From positions 434,001 to 498,000 of the forward strand of contig NZ_OY762929.1 in the NCBI RefSeq assembly GCF_963666675.1: a DNA stretch of 64,000 nt, given 5' to 3'. Of this stretch, positions 34,518-44,017 are shown piece after piece; positions within the stretch are counted from its first letter, which is position 1; every line of letters begins with the position of its first letter. A program made the translations under genes and the position numbers. The notes beneath the pieces were generated by a model, which worked only from the letters and a program-made list of their open reading frames with translations, was not told the DNA's origin and did not search any database. Origin of the DNA: an uncultured Desulfobacter sp. Lineage in GTDB: Bacteria > Desulfobacterota > Desulfobacteria > Desulfobacterales > Desulfobacteraceae.

Positions 34518-35632
34518 TGGGAAACAACGTATTTGCCAACGGGCGGGAAGTCTCCTGCAAGGCCGCCGACGGAACGGCTATTTGCGCCTTTCCCGATGTC
34601 TGCTTTACCCCGCCCGAAAATCCGGCCACCCCGCCGGGAGTCCCTATCCCCTACCCGAACACGGGCATGGCCACGGACACCACCAGCGGAAGTAAAAAGG
34701 TCAAGGTGTCGGGCAAAGAGGTCATGCTGAAAAATAAATCTTATTTTAAGAAAAGTATGGGAGATGAAGCCGGTTCTGCGGCTAAAAAAGGGGTGGTTAC
34801 CAGTACGAACAGAGGAAAGGTCTACTTTACCAGCTGGTCAATGGATGTAAAGTTCGAAGGAGAGAATGTGGTTCGCCATATGGATATAACCACCCATAAC
34901 CATAATCCTCCCCCTGGAAATTCACCTCCCTGGATGTATCTTGACACCATGGCAGTGGATATCGCCCCAAGCGATCATCCCTGTAAAAACGAGATTGATG
35001 ATGCCCAGGAAAAGTGCAAGGGATCAAAAAAAGAAAAGGTTGGCAGTCAAACAAAAAATAAGTGTGAGCCGGGTAGTGGGTGTGAGGAGGCCATGGGGTG
35101 CATTCTTGTCCCCAAAAGTCAGGATAAAAAGCTATGCTGTGATCCCAAGAATACAGGACATCACCTCATTCCCGGCCATTGCTGTAAAGGGGTTTTACCC
35201 GGCTATAATTATCAAGACGCGCCATGTGTGTGTGCCGGCGGCTGGAGCAATCACCGAAATGATGGGAGTGGTATTTCAGACGATGAGAAGACACATCCTA
35301 TGATGCACGAAGCACAGGACGCCATAGAACGAAAAGTCTTTCGGGTGGTGGGGAAATTAATTGATACCGGCCGCATTCAGGGCCTTTCAAAAGATCGCCC
35401 ATGGAAATATAAAACAGTAAGAAATATCGGCATATCCGCGCATAAAAAGGTATTTAAGACGTCAAAGTGCAGTATCGCATGTATGAAATCCCAATTGGAT
35501 GATTTTCATCTTTCATCGGATGGCGTTGATGAAAACACGTTGTTGAAGGCCAAAGAACAAGGCAGGAAGATTGATCCCAATGATAAATCATACCAAAGAT
35601 GGAAAAATAAATTTCCTGATTTACCAGACTGA
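34517..35632 (+). CDS. PAAR-like (DUF4150) effector with C-terminal GHH/HNH nuclease toxin, copy 1
   Basis: 371 residues. Residues 1-130 are a DUF4150 PAAR-like tip domain (NNVFANGREVSCKAADGT, PGVPIPYPNTGMATDTT, GSKKVKVSGKEVMLKNKSYF). The C-terminal part holds TGHHLIPGHCC, then DAPCVCAGG and a TH...H segment. These are the signature of GHH-type HNH/Endo VII nuclease toxins (Tox-GHH2), which cut DNA in target bacteria. Many Cys suggest zinc or disulfide stabilisation. The downstream 317-residue gene is the probable immunity gene. It follows GGAGG. It is paralogous to the toxin at 39163, the N-terminal halves being nearly identical. Confidence 0.88.
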   Translation: MGNNVFANGREVSCKAADGTAICAFPDVCFTPPENPATPPGVPIPYPNTGMATDTTSGSKKVKVSGKEVMLKNKSYFKKSMGDEAGSAAKKGVVTSTNRGKVYFTSWSMDVKFEGENVVRHMDITTHNHNPPPGNSPPWMYLDTMAVDIAPSDHPCKNEIDDAQEKCKGSKKEKVGSQTKNKCEPGSGCEEAMGCILVPKSQDKKLCCDPKNTGHHLIPGHCCKGVLPGYNYQDAPCVCAGGWSNHRNDGSGISDDEKTHPMMHEAQDAIERKVFRVVGKLIDTGRIQGLSKDRPWKYKTVRNIGISAHKKVFKTSKCSIACMKSQLDDFHLSSDGVDENTLLKAKEQGRKIDPNDKSYQRWKNKFPDLPD

Positions 35633-35698
35633 TTTTATCGTATCTTCTATTTTTAGTTATCGTTTTGCCATTTATATTAATTGATTGGGACATTAAAC

Positions 35699-36652
35699 AT
35701 GAATATTTCAAGAGAAGAGCTTTTTGAAGAATACCTTTTTGTTGACGGCGTCATATTGAATAATGATTTTCTGGCGTTATCCGCTATCCATGGTCCTGCC
35801 CAAAAAGACGGGGTCTTTGTCTCACAGGTATTTTATTGTGACCTGCAGGACTGGACTGCCGGTTTATATTATCCAATGGAAGTCAAATCCATTGCCCAAA
35901 GTCCATCCGGAAAGGACGAAATCTATATGTTGGGCAGGGAAGGCGAATGCCTTTGTGTCTCTCCAAACAAGAAAAAATTGCAGATGATTGAACCCGACAC
36001 GCCTGGTGTTGGACCATTTAGGAAAATTAAAAATATCTGTGGGGCGCTTTATGTCCTCGGAGAAGAAAAATCCGTCTGGCATTGTCAAAAAGGGCAATGG
36101 ACAAAGCTGGCAAAAGGGATTCCATCCCCAGACTTCGATATGTTCGAGGACCAGGACGAATATTTTGATGATCTTATCGAAAAGAGTGAAGTTGCTTTTT
36201 CTCTTTCCGGAAAAAGTACGAATGATTTATGCATGACGTGCACCACCGGGCAGGCCTGGTTCTGGGACGGACATGCATGGGCACAAGATTACAGCTTGCC
36301 TACCAATCAGAATTTATATGATATCTGTAAACTTGAAAACGGCAAGTATATCATTTGCGGCGGTGGAGGGACGCTCATTGAAGGAGAAAGAGCACGTTGG
36401 AATATCATTGAAACCTTTGATGGAGAAAGTGATCTCATAAGTGTATGTCAGTTCAAAGACAGTATTTATGTAAGTGATGGACAGGGCCTGTCAAAACTGC
36501 ACCATGGAAAAACAGTGCCGGTTGATTTCGGACTTAAAGCAGATACCCCTTCTCATATTGTTGTCGCCAATCATGATCTTGTGTTATCTATCGCTGCAAA
36601 AGAAGTTTTTTTCAGCAAAGATGGGGACACCTGGTTCTCTTTATTGATGTGA
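35699..36652 (+). CDS. Probable immunity protein, beta-propeller-like, copy 1
   Basis: 317 residues from the ATG at 35699. It is acidic, has no signal peptide and shows repeated short beta-rich blocks with G-x-x-W-x-K/W-x-x-D patterns (QKGQWTKLAKGIPSP, DGHAWAQDYSLP, GGGGTLIEGERARW, GDTWFSLL) suggestive of a beta-propeller. The protein after toxin 2 (40336) has the same pattern (NHWEKFENGIDSPPP, NGQNWQKLDSPTN, GVQWKALPV), so toxin and partner were duplicated together. A gene directly following a GHH nuclease effector is expected to neutralise it in the cytoplasm. No biochemical proof is possible here. Confidence 0.65.
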   Translation: MNISREELFEEYLFVDGVILNNDFLALSAIHGPAQKDGVFVSQVFYCDLQDWTAGLYYPMEVKSIAQSPSGKDEIYMLGREGECLCVSPNKKKLQMIEPDTPGVGPFRKIKNICGALYVLGEEKSVWHCQKGQWTKLAKGIPSPDFDMFEDQDEYFDDLIEKSEVAFSLSGKSTNDLCMTCTTGQAWFWDGHAWAQDYSLPTNQNLYDICKLENGKYIICGGGGTLIEGERARWNIIETFDGESDLISVCQFKDSIYVSDGQGLSKLHHGKTVPVDFGLKADTPSHIVVANHDLVLSIAAKEVFFSKDGDTWFSLLM

Positions 36653-36691
36653 TCCATTGAAAGAATTTTATAAAAGTGAATATCTATAAAT

Positions 36692-37960
36692 ATGCCTGTT
36701 ATATCAGAAATTGTTTCCCAACACGCAGAGGAGGCGGCTTTTCGCTGGTTGTTGCGTAATCAGGCTGTCACAGAGCCCCATTATTCCCTTTCCGATCTTT
36801 CTCGATTGGACGGAGTTCTTGATGCCCATCTTGACGGATTGAGAATTGCCGGGAATCATGGATGGGACATTGCAAAAGAAAATCTTGCGTTTGAGGAATC
36901 CGGTGAGGTGTTCGCGGCATCAATTCTTGCCCTGGATGAGTTGATTAAAGGTGAGACGGAACGATTTGATGCAATTATACAATGTATTGATGTAGATCCA
37001 CTCTTGTCCAATGGGTTGGTCTCTGCAATGGGTTGGTACCGCTTTGAAGATATTGAGCCGATCATCTCGACATTTGCCTTAGACGAGCGTCCTTTTTTGA
37101 AACGATGCGCCATTGCCGCCTATGCGATACACAGGAAGGAGCCCGGGGCAGTGTTGCTTAAAGGACTGGCACATGATGATCCTTTTGTCCGATCAAGGGC
37201 ATTAAAGGCGGTGGGAGAACTGGGACGACATGATCTGTTGCCGGCCCTTAAAAAACATATAGACGACGATGACCCGGACTGCAGGTGGCTGGCGGCATGG
37301 GCAACAGGCCTTTTTAAGGATCGGCAAAGCCTGCCCACCCTTTTTTCCGTTGCTGAAAATGGCGGCGAATATGCAGAAGAGGCCTGTGCTATGGCGGTTA
37401 GAGTCATGAATTCCGATGAAACCTATCCCTGGCTCAATATGCTTATGGCTGTACCGGGACTTGCCCGGATAGCGGTCAAAGGCGCCGGTGTCATGGGAAA
37501 TCCCGAAAATATTCCCCAACTGATTCAGATGATGGAAGATCCTGATCTGGCCAGGCCGGCAGGAGAGGCCGTATCCATGATCACCGGGGTGGACTTGGCC
37601 TACGAAGACTTGGAGAAGGATCAGCCTGAAGGGTTTACGGCCGGCCCCACCGAAGACCCCAAAGACGAAAATGTGGATTTGGATCCGGATGAAGACTTAC
37701 CCTGGCCTGACCCTGCGCTGGTGGCGCAGTGGTGGGATGAAAATAAGAATCGATTCCAAACCAACACCCGGTATCTTGCCGGCAGGCCCGTTGAATCCAA
37801 ACACCTGATCCATGTTTTAAACACAGGATATCAGCGTCAACGTATGGCCGCAGCCGTTGAACTGGCCCAGATGCATCCGGACGCGCCCTTGTTTGAAGTT
37901 CGAGCGCCTGGGGAAGGGCAAAAATTCCTGCTTGGGGGCGGAGCGAAAAAACGTGCGTAA
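36692..37960 (+). CDS. HEAT-repeat protein, TIGR02270-like, T6SS-associated
   Basis: 422 residues, mostly alpha-helical. The start region (HAEEAAFRWLLRNQAV and the LDAHLDGLRIAG helix) and four or so HEAT-like repeats (about 95-300, for example DPFVRSRALKAVGELGRHDLLPALKKHI) match the TIGR02270 family that recurs in T6SS effector operons. An acidic Asp/Pro segment (DLDPDEDLPWPDP) and a W-rich C-terminal domain follow. Its role is unknown; HEAT arrays usually bind proteins, so an adaptor role is plausible. It lies between the two toxin modules. Confidence 0.8.
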   Translation: MPVISEIVSQHAEEAAFRWLLRNQAVTEPHYSLSDLSRLDGVLDAHLDGLRIAGNHGWDIAKENLAFEESGEVFAASILALDELIKGETERFDAIIQCIDVDPLLSNGLVSAMGWYRFEDIEPIISTFALDERPFLKRCAIAAYAIHRKEPGAVLLKGLAHDDPFVRSRALKAVGELGRHDLLPALKKHIDDDDPDCRWLAAWATGLFKDRQSLPTLFSVAENGGEYAEEACAMAVRVMNSDETYPWLNMLMAVPGLARIAVKGAGVMGNPENIPQLIQMMEDPDLARPAGEAVSMITGVDLAYEDLEKDQPEGFTAGPTEDPKDENVDLDPDEDLPWPDPALVAQWWDENKNRFQTNTRYLAGRPVESKHLIHVLNTGYQRQRMAAAVELAQMHPDAPLFEVRAPGEGQKFLLGGGAKKRA

Positions 37961-37996
37961 GCCGAACTTGACTTTGGCTCATAAACAACGCATTAA

Positions 37997-38122
37997 ATGC
38001 GTGTTTTAGGGCCTTATGGTACATCACGAGACGTTGTGTTTGTGGTGCCGGGGGAACATGATTCCAACTTATGGATATTGGACTTTATGATGAGAATGCC
38101 GAGATCATTGAGGAAGGTGTAA
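37997..38122 (+). other. Doubtful 41-codon ORF abutting the ketosynthase-like gene
   Basis: An ATG at 37997 opens a 41-codon frame ending in TAA immediately before the ATG at 38123. Its sequence (PGEHDSNLWILDFMMRMP) looks protein-like, but there is no Shine-Dalgarno. It could be a small coupled gene, a remnant of a deleted gene, or chance. Confidence 0.25.
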
Positions 38123-39151
38123 ATGGCTGATCTGGCCGTGGCCGGCTGCGGAATGGTGTGTAGTGTCGGGCTCAACGCACCGGCTGCATGTGCCGCCATC
38201 CGGTGTGTCTTAAGTAACGCTGTGGAAACGCGATTCATGGACAGCAGCGGCCAGTGGATCACGGCAGCTGAAGTTCCCCTTGAAACCCCATGGCGAGGTC
38301 TTGCAAAATTGGCAAACATGGGGGCGATGGCCATCATGGAAGCCCTATGGGGGATGAGTGAAAAAGATATCAATGAGACACCCCTTTTACTGTGCCTGGC
38401 CGAGCCTGAGCGTCCTGGCCGCATCCGGGAGCAGGAAGCGTTCCTGTTAAAAAACATTCAGGATATCACCGGCATGAGGTTCCATCCCCAATCTGCCGTG
38501 ATCCCTGGCGGGCGCGTGGCCGGTGCCAAAGCTATCCAAGCAGCCCATGCTTTGCTGTCCACCGGCAACTGCCGGTGCTGTGTTGTTGCCGGCGTGGATT
38601 CCTATCTGACCGCCGAAACCCTATCGGCATACGAAAAAGCACAGCGCCTATTAACGGAATCAAACTCTGATGGGTTTGTTCCTGGTGAAGCCGCCGCCGC
38701 TATTCTTTTAACCCCATCCAGGTTTGCAACAAACGTCTCCATCACCATCAATGGCGTTGGGTTCGGGCAGGAAAACGCCCATATCCTGTCCGAAGAGCCC
38801 CTCAGGGCAGACGGAATGGTTCAGAGCATCAAGGCCGCACTGGCCATGTCCGGCCAGGACTTGGGTGATCTGGATTTTCGCATCTGCGATGTAAGTGGTG
38901 AACAATATTATTTCAAAGAGGCTGCTCTTGCCTTGGCACGGATATTACGCAAAAGAAAAGAAGAATTCGATATCTGGCACCCGGCCGAATGTATCGGTGA
39001 AACCGGCGCTGCCATTGTGCCGATTATATTGGCCGTCGCGTCAGCGGCTGTAGCCAAAGGCTACTCTAAAGGCAACGGCATTCTCTGCCACGTTTCCAAC
39101 GACGATGGCCAAAGAGGCGCCATAGTGGTCAACGCACTAAACCGAAATTAA
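38123..39151 (+). CDS. Ketosynthase-like pseudoenzyme, T6SS-associated
   Basis: 342 residues with a thiolase/beta-ketoacyl-synthase fold: AVAGCGMVCSVG start, VVAGVDSYL, FVPGEAAAAILL and a C-terminal IGETGAAIVP. All three catalytic positions are changed. The nucleophile-Cys region reads PGGRVAGAKA, the HGTGT His region reads DVSGEQYY, and the GH of the last motif is GE. It cannot work as a condensing enzyme. Such proteins recur next to PAAR-like effectors and may be chaperones or adaptors. It lies 11 bases upstream of toxin 2; a deleted second copy precedes toxin 1. Confidence 0.8.
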   Translation: MADLAVAGCGMVCSVGLNAPAACAAIRCVLSNAVETRFMDSSGQWITAAEVPLETPWRGLAKLANMGAMAIMEALWGMSEKDINETPLLLCLAEPERPGRIREQEAFLLKNIQDITGMRFHPQSAVIPGGRVAGAKAIQAAHALLSTGNCRCCVVAGVDSYLTAETLSAYEKAQRLLTESNSDGFVPGEAAAAILLTPSRFATNVSITINGVGFGQENAHILSEEPLRADGMVQSIKAALAMSGQDLGDLDFRICDVSGEQYYFKEAALALARILRKRKEEFDIWHPAECIGETGAAIVPIILAVASAAVAKGYSKGNGILCHVSNDDGQRGAIVVNALNRN

Positions 39152-39162
39152 GGGTATGGATT

Positions 39163-40320
39163 ATGAGTAACGATGTATTTGCCAACGGAAGGGAGATCTC
39201 CTGTAAAGCGGCTGATGGAAAAGCCATGGCCGCCTTTCCTGATGTGGCGTTTACCCCTCCCCAGACTCCGGCCACACCACCAGGGGTTCCCATCCCCTAT
39301 CCCAATACAGCCTTTGCAAAAGACACAACCAACGGCAGTAAAAAAGTCAAGATTTCCAATAAGGAGGTCATGCTTAAAAATAAGTCATATTTTAAAACCA
39401 GCACTGGTGACGAAGCCGGTTCTGCGCCAAAAAAAGGAATCATTACAAGTAAAATTAAAGGTAAAGTATACTTTAACATGTGGTCCATGGATGTTAAGTT
39501 TGAGGGGCAGAATGTCGTGAGGCATTTGGATATAACGACGCATAATCATGGGTCGGTTCCTGGAAATTCTCCGACTTGGCCTTATCTTGATCAGCAAACA
39601 ATGTTTACATCCGATCCATGTTTTAAGGATATGGTAAAAGTTCAAGCCTGTTGTACAGGGGATGAAAAGCAGGACTGCCCTGATCCAAAACCTGGATTTA
39701 AGGAAAATGATTGCATCAAGGCCAAAAGATGCATGTTGCAACCTTACAATAAATCCGGCAAAGGCAAAGGGGGATGTTGTGACCCACAAACAGGGCATCA
39801 TGTTATTCCTAAACGTGGTTTTAAAGAATTCCCAGGATATGACGAAAACAAAGCGCCGTGCGTGTGTGCGGAAGGAACCTCCTGGCACCGCAAAGGAAAG
39901 GCAAAAACGCCTGATTTACCTCCAGAAGAATTGACGCATGCAGATATGCATGCCGGTCAAGACTATTTAGAGCGGGTAGCGCAAAATAATCCAACGTCAG
40001 GTGGCTCAAAGGAAAATCCATTGACGTATGCGGAAGCGCGGGAAAATTCTGTCGCTACTCACGCGGCTGTTTTTTCTAACTCCGAATGTAATCAAGATTG
40101 TATGCGTAAGCAGCTTGATAATTATCACAAACAAGAATCCGTAGGTGTGAAAGATGACGATTTCTTGACATCTCCTTCAAGTGGTTGGCCTAAATTAGAC
40201 AAAATTCAGGCGGATCCGTCAAATCAAAAAATCATTCAACAAACTACAAATATTCTTAATAATATCAAAAATCAAGCAGCTACAGTAGCCAAAAAGGCCA
40301 CAAGTTTAGCTCGCAAATAA
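39163..40320 (+). CDS. PAAR-like (DUF4150) effector with C-terminal GHH/HNH nuclease toxin, copy 2
   Basis: 385 residues. The DUF4150 tip domain (1-130) is almost the same as in copy 1. The C-terminal toxin has TGHHVIPKRG, the APCVCAEG strand and a TH...H segment of the GHH class, but differs strongly in sequence, and the last 60 residues are unrelated. DNA from about 39,600 on is visibly more AT-rich than the N-terminal part, typical of polymorphic toxin tips exchanged by recombination. The immunity gene follows after 15 bases. It should load on VgrG through the same adaptors as copy 1. Confidence 0.87.
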   Translation: MSNDVFANGREISCKAADGKAMAAFPDVAFTPPQTPATPPGVPIPYPNTAFAKDTTNGSKKVKISNKEVMLKNKSYFKTSTGDEAGSAPKKGIITSKIKGKVYFNMWSMDVKFEGQNVVRHLDITTHNHGSVPGNSPTWPYLDQQTMFTSDPCFKDMVKVQACCTGDEKQDCPDPKPGFKENDCIKAKRCMLQPYNKSGKGKGGCCDPQTGHHVIPKRGFKEFPGYDENKAPCVCAEGTSWHRKGKAKTPDLPPEELTHADMHAGQDYLERVAQNNPTSGGSKENPLTYAEARENSVATHAAVFSNSECNQDCMRKQLDNYHKQESVGVKDDDFLTSPSSGWPKLDKIQADPSNQKIIQQTTNILNNIKNQAATVAKKATSLARK

Positions 40321-40335
40321 AAGGGAATATATTAT

Positions 40336-41265
40336 ATGGCTTCTGATTCACTAACTGAAAATTTTATACTGCAACGGGGCTGTGTTGGAGATAATGATCT
40401 CATTTTTTTCTTAACATATAATGCTGATGCAGCTCTTCAGGAAGTACCAAACGGCCAGCTCTTCTTTTTACAGAATGGGAATGAATGGTCATTTCAAGAT
40501 TTTGCCTGGACCGGTATTAGTCTTACAGCGTCTGTTCACCCGGATCTTGTCTGCTATTTATTGGGTCGAGATGGTGAAGTACTTGTTGCTAACAGCACTG
40601 GGTTTTACGAGGAGAAAATTAACGATGATGGCGCTAATCCGGAAAATCGGGGGCCTATGCAATGTATCCGCTTAATTGAAAATACACCCATTGCTGTGGG
40701 TATGGGGCGCCAGGTATACAAGCGTATAGGCCAGAATCATTGGGAAAAATTTGAGAATGGCATCGATAGTCCCCCGCCTCCACCAAACATTGTTGGACTG
40801 AATGCCATTGCCGGAGGTTCTATGGATGCCATATACTCAGTCGGCTGGGCTGGTGAAATTTGGTACTATAATGGACAAAACTGGCAGAAATTGGATAGCC
40901 CGACAAATTTAATCCTTCACGATGTCATCGCCATGGCTGACAATCGTTTTTGGGCATGTGGCCAAAATGGTCTGTTGCTGAATGGTACACCAAAACACAT
41001 TAATTTAGTCGAGTATGATGGCCCCGTAACAACATGGCGCAGTATGTCTTGGTTTTTAGGGCGGCTTTTCATCGCTGATGGACAGAATTTATACGTATTA
41101 GAGCAAAAGGACGATGGGAACTCTATGTTAAAAATTGATGTTGGTGATAATGAATCTCCACCCGTTCTGTGCTTACATTCATCAGAAGACCTGCTGCTGG
41201 CTGTTGCAGCTGAGAGTGCATATGTCACAGAAGATGGGGTTCAATGGAAAGCACTTCCGGTCTAA
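40336..41265 (+). CDS. Probable immunity protein, beta-propeller-like, copy 2
   Basis: 309 residues, acidic, without a signal peptide. It shows repeated blades such as IGQNHWEKF, YYNGQNWQKLD and EDGVQWKALPV and internal Gly-rich turns, like the partner of toxin 1 at 35699. Overall identity between the two seems modest, as expected for immunity proteins matched to different toxin tips. It is the last gene of the vgrG operon and is AT-rich like the toxin end before it. It ends near the hairpin shared with the convergent clpV gene. Confidence 0.65.
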   Translation: MASDSLTENFILQRGCVGDNDLIFFLTYNADAALQEVPNGQLFFLQNGNEWSFQDFAWTGISLTASVHPDLVCYLLGRDGEVLVANSTGFYEEKINDDGANPENRGPMQCIRLIENTPIAVGMGRQVYKRIGQNHWEKFENGIDSPPPPPNIVGLNAIAGGSMDAIYSVGWAGEIWYYNGQNWQKLDSPTNLILHDVIAMADNRFWACGQNGLLLNGTPKHINLVEYDGPVTTWRSMSWFLGRLFIADGQNLYVLEQKDDGNSMLKIDVGDNESPPVLCLHSSEDLLLAVAAESAYVTEDGVQWKALPV

Positions 41266-41314
41266 AACATAGATAGACCACAAGCCTAAAAGTTGCAGCG
41301 CATAAGAAAAGGGC

Positions 41315-41343
41315 CACCCATTATTAAGGCTTTTTAATGGGTG
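41315..41343. terminator. Hairpin between convergent effector and structural operons
   Basis: CACCCATTA (41315-41323) pairs with TAATGGGTG (41335-41343). On the minus strand it is followed by GCCCTTTTC. It lies 16 bases before the clpV stop on the map and 50 after the immunity gene, so it may end both operons. Confidence 0.55.
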
Positions 41344-41358
41344 ATCCCGACGCAATCC

Positions 41359-43989
41359 CTAATCTTCAAAATCAATGGTAAATGAATCGGTATCATCCAC
41401 ATCCAGAATGATTCTGGAGGGCATGCCGTCGGTGCTCATCCGGGTTAAAAGTTCCCTGGAAATTTTCGGGAAAATATTGGCCTTGAGGATGTAATCGATG
41501 TTCCGGGCACCGGTTTCAACCTCGCTGCACCTGGCGGTGATCTGTTCCTGTACTTTGTCCTTATACTGCAAGTCGATTTTGTTGTTCTCTTTCAGGGTCT
41601 TTTTTACCTTTTTCAGCTTGAGCCCAACGATCATGGAAAGGACATCGGGCTTCAGACTGACGTAGGGCAGAACCGTCATCCGGGCCAGCAGGGCCGGTTT
41701 AAAATATTTTGACAGCATGGGCCGGATGGCGGCAGCGACTGCTTCGATCTCAACTTGTTCCTGGTCAATGGTCATGGCCTGGATCGTGTCTGTGGCAAGG
41801 TTTGAGGTCAGGATGATTACGGTATTTTTAAAGTTTATCTCCTTTCCTTCTCCGTCGGTTAGTACCCCTTTGTCAAAGACCTGATAAAACAGGTTAAGGA
41901 TATCGGGATGGGCCTTTTCAACCTCGTCAAGGAGCACCACGGAATAGGGCTTCTGGCGCACCGCCTCGGTGAGCATCCCGCCCTCGCCAAAGCCGACATA
42001 GCCCGGAGGAGATCCGATCAACCGGCTGACGGTATGACCTTCCTGGAATTCACTCATGTTGATAATCACTGAGTTTTTCTCACTGCCGAACAAAAGATCG
42101 GCAATGGCCAGACCTGTTTCGGTTTTACCCACGCCGCTGGGACCGGCCAAAAGAAACACCCCCATGGGCTGCCCCGGGTCTTTGATGCCGGCCTTGGACG
42201 CCTGAATCACCTCGGCAATGGCCTTAAGGGCATGGTCCTGGCCTTTGACCCGTTCTCCCAGACGGTTATCCAGGTTGACAATATTTTCCGCCTCATCCTT
42301 AAGCATTTTGCCCAGAGGGATACCGGTCCAGTCCGACACCACCTGGGCGATGACGTTCTCATTGACCTCAAGCTGCATCAGGGCATTGTCGCTTTGGACA
42401 CCCGCAAGTTCCGTATCAGCCTCGGAAAGTTTTGATTTAATTTTTTCAATGGCGTCGGCATCGGTTTTATCGGTTGCCTGCAGTTCCGCTCTTAATTCCA
42501 GCACGGCTTGGGCTGCTTGCATTTCCTTGTCCCAACGCGCTTTGATGGCATCCGCATCCCGGGCATATTGGTTAATATCCGCCATAATTTTTTCATAGGT
42601 CTCTTCATCAATGGGCATATTGTTGTCCCGGTCCCGCTCCATTGCTGCCTTGGTGCGTTCAAAGGCCTGGATGGCCCGTTCCTTGTCTTCCAGGGCAGGC
42701 GGTTTGGTGGACAGATTTATTTTTACCCGGGCACAGCCTGTGTCCAGAAGATCAATGGCCTTGTCCGGCAGGAATCTGCCGGCAATATACCGGTCTGAAA
42801 ATTCTGCAGCCGCCTTGACCGCGGCTTCGGTGATAATGACCTTGTGTGTGTTTTCATACCCGGGTTTCAAGCCTCTCAGGATCAGTTCGGTGTCTTCCAC
42901 ACTGGGCTCATCGAGCTTAATGGGCTGGAACCGCCGGGCCAGGGCCGGGTCCTTTTCAAAGTATTTTTTATATTCCCCCCAGGTGGTGGCGGCCACGGTC
43001 CGCAGTTCCCCCCTGGCCAGGGCCGGTTTTAACAGGTTGGCCGCGTCGCTGCCGCCGGCACTGCCCCCGGCGCCGATCAGGGTGTGGGCTTCGTCTATGA
43101 ATAAAATGACCGGGGTTTCATAGGCCTTGACCTCGGTGATAACGCCTTTCAACCGGTTTTCGAATTCACCTTTCATACCGGCACCGGCTTCGAGCAGCCC
43201 CATATCCAGTTCCAGCAGGGTCACATTTTTGAGGACATCGGGGACGTCATCCTGGATGATGCGCAGGGCAAGTCCCTCCACCACTGCGGTTTTGCCGACG
43301 CCAGGCTCTCCCACACAGATGGGGTTGTTTTTCCGTCTGCGGGACAAGACATCAATCATCTGGCGGATTTCTTCATCCCGGCCAAACACCGGATCAATGT
43401 CGCCCTGGGAGGCTTTCTCCGTAAAATTATTGCAGAACCTGTCGATAAAACTGCCTGATTTCCGGGGCTCTCCGGCTCCGGGCTTTGATGCTGATGCAGG
43501 TTTAATGGACGAGGCTTCATTGGAGCCCTTGGTAATAGCGAAAAATTGTTCTTTCAGGGTTTCCAGGCTGATTTCTTTCAGCTGGGAATCATAACTGCCG
43601 GACACGTAGGATTGGGGCCGCTCCAGAAGGGCCCGCAGAACCGCACCGGACCGGATATCATTTTCTTCCAGTTCGATGGAGGCCACCATCCACGCATCCT
43701 GGAAAAGATCCAGAAGCCGGGGAGAAAATACCGGTCGGCTTGAGTTCCCCGTTTTAAGCTCTTCAAGGGCGGTTTCGATTTTTTTGAGTACGGTCCCCGA
43801 TTCGATTTCAAACTGTTTGAAAATCAATGAAATATCAGATCGGGGGTCTTCAATCACTTTCAGGATAAAATGCTCCACGGTCACTTCATAATGGGTTCTT
43901 GACACACACAGCCCGGCACCGGCCTGAAGGGTGTTGGTACAAAAATCATTTAATCGGGAAAGCAAAGACTTTATATCAACATTTACCAT
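41359..43989 (-). CDS. clpV: ClpV (TssH), T6SS sheath-recycling ATPase
   Basis: 876 residues. An N-terminal Clp repeat domain (about 1-150) is followed by AAA+ domain 1 with Walker A GEPGVGKTAVVEG, a ClpB/ClpV-type middle region, and AAA+ domain 2 with Walker A GPSGVGKTETG and GSPPGYVGFGEGG. A C-terminal D2-small domain ends the protein. ClpV hexamers pull apart contracted TssB/TssC sheaths using ATP. It is the last gene of the structural operon, 28 bases after tssG. ClpB itself is excluded by the N-domain and T6SS context. Confidence 0.95.
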   Translation of the reverse strand: MVNVDIKSLLSRLNDFCTNTLQAGAGLCVSRTHYEVTVEHFILKVIEDPRSDISLIFKQFEIESGTVLKKIETALEELKTGNSSRPVFSPRLLDLFQDAWMVASIELEENDIRSGAVLRALLERPQSYVSGSYDSQLKEISLETLKEQFFAITKGSNEASSIKPASASKPGAGEPRKSGSFIDRFCNNFTEKASQGDIDPVFGRDEEIRQMIDVLSRRRKNNPICVGEPGVGKTAVVEGLALRIIQDDVPDVLKNVTLLELDMGLLEAGAGMKGEFENRLKGVITEVKAYETPVILFIDEAHTLIGAGGSAGGSDAANLLKPALARGELRTVAATTWGEYKKYFEKDPALARRFQPIKLDEPSVEDTELILRGLKPGYENTHKVIITEAAVKAAAEFSDRYIAGRFLPDKAIDLLDTGCARVKINLSTKPPALEDKERAIQAFERTKAAMERDRDNNMPIDEETYEKIMADINQYARDADAIKARWDKEMQAAQAVLELRAELQATDKTDADAIEKIKSKLSEADTELAGVQSDNALMQLEVNENVIAQVVSDWTGIPLGKMLKDEAENIVNLDNRLGERVKGQDHALKAIAEVIQASKAGIKDPGQPMGVFLLAGPSGVGKTETGLAIADLLFGSEKNSVIINMSEFQEGHTVSRLIGSPPGYVGFGEGGMLTEAVRQKPYSVVLLDEVEKAHPDILNLFYQVFDKGVLTDGEGKEINFKNTVIILTSNLATDTIQAMTIDQEQVEIEAVAAAIRPMLSKYFKPALLARMTVLPYVSLKPDVLSMIVGLKLKKVKKTLKENNKIDLQYKDKVQEQITARCSEVETGARNIDYILKANIFPKISRELLTRMSTDGMPSRIILDVDDTDSFTIDFED

Positions 43990-44017
43990 GGTAAATTTCC
44001 TTTTTAAATTTATTCGG

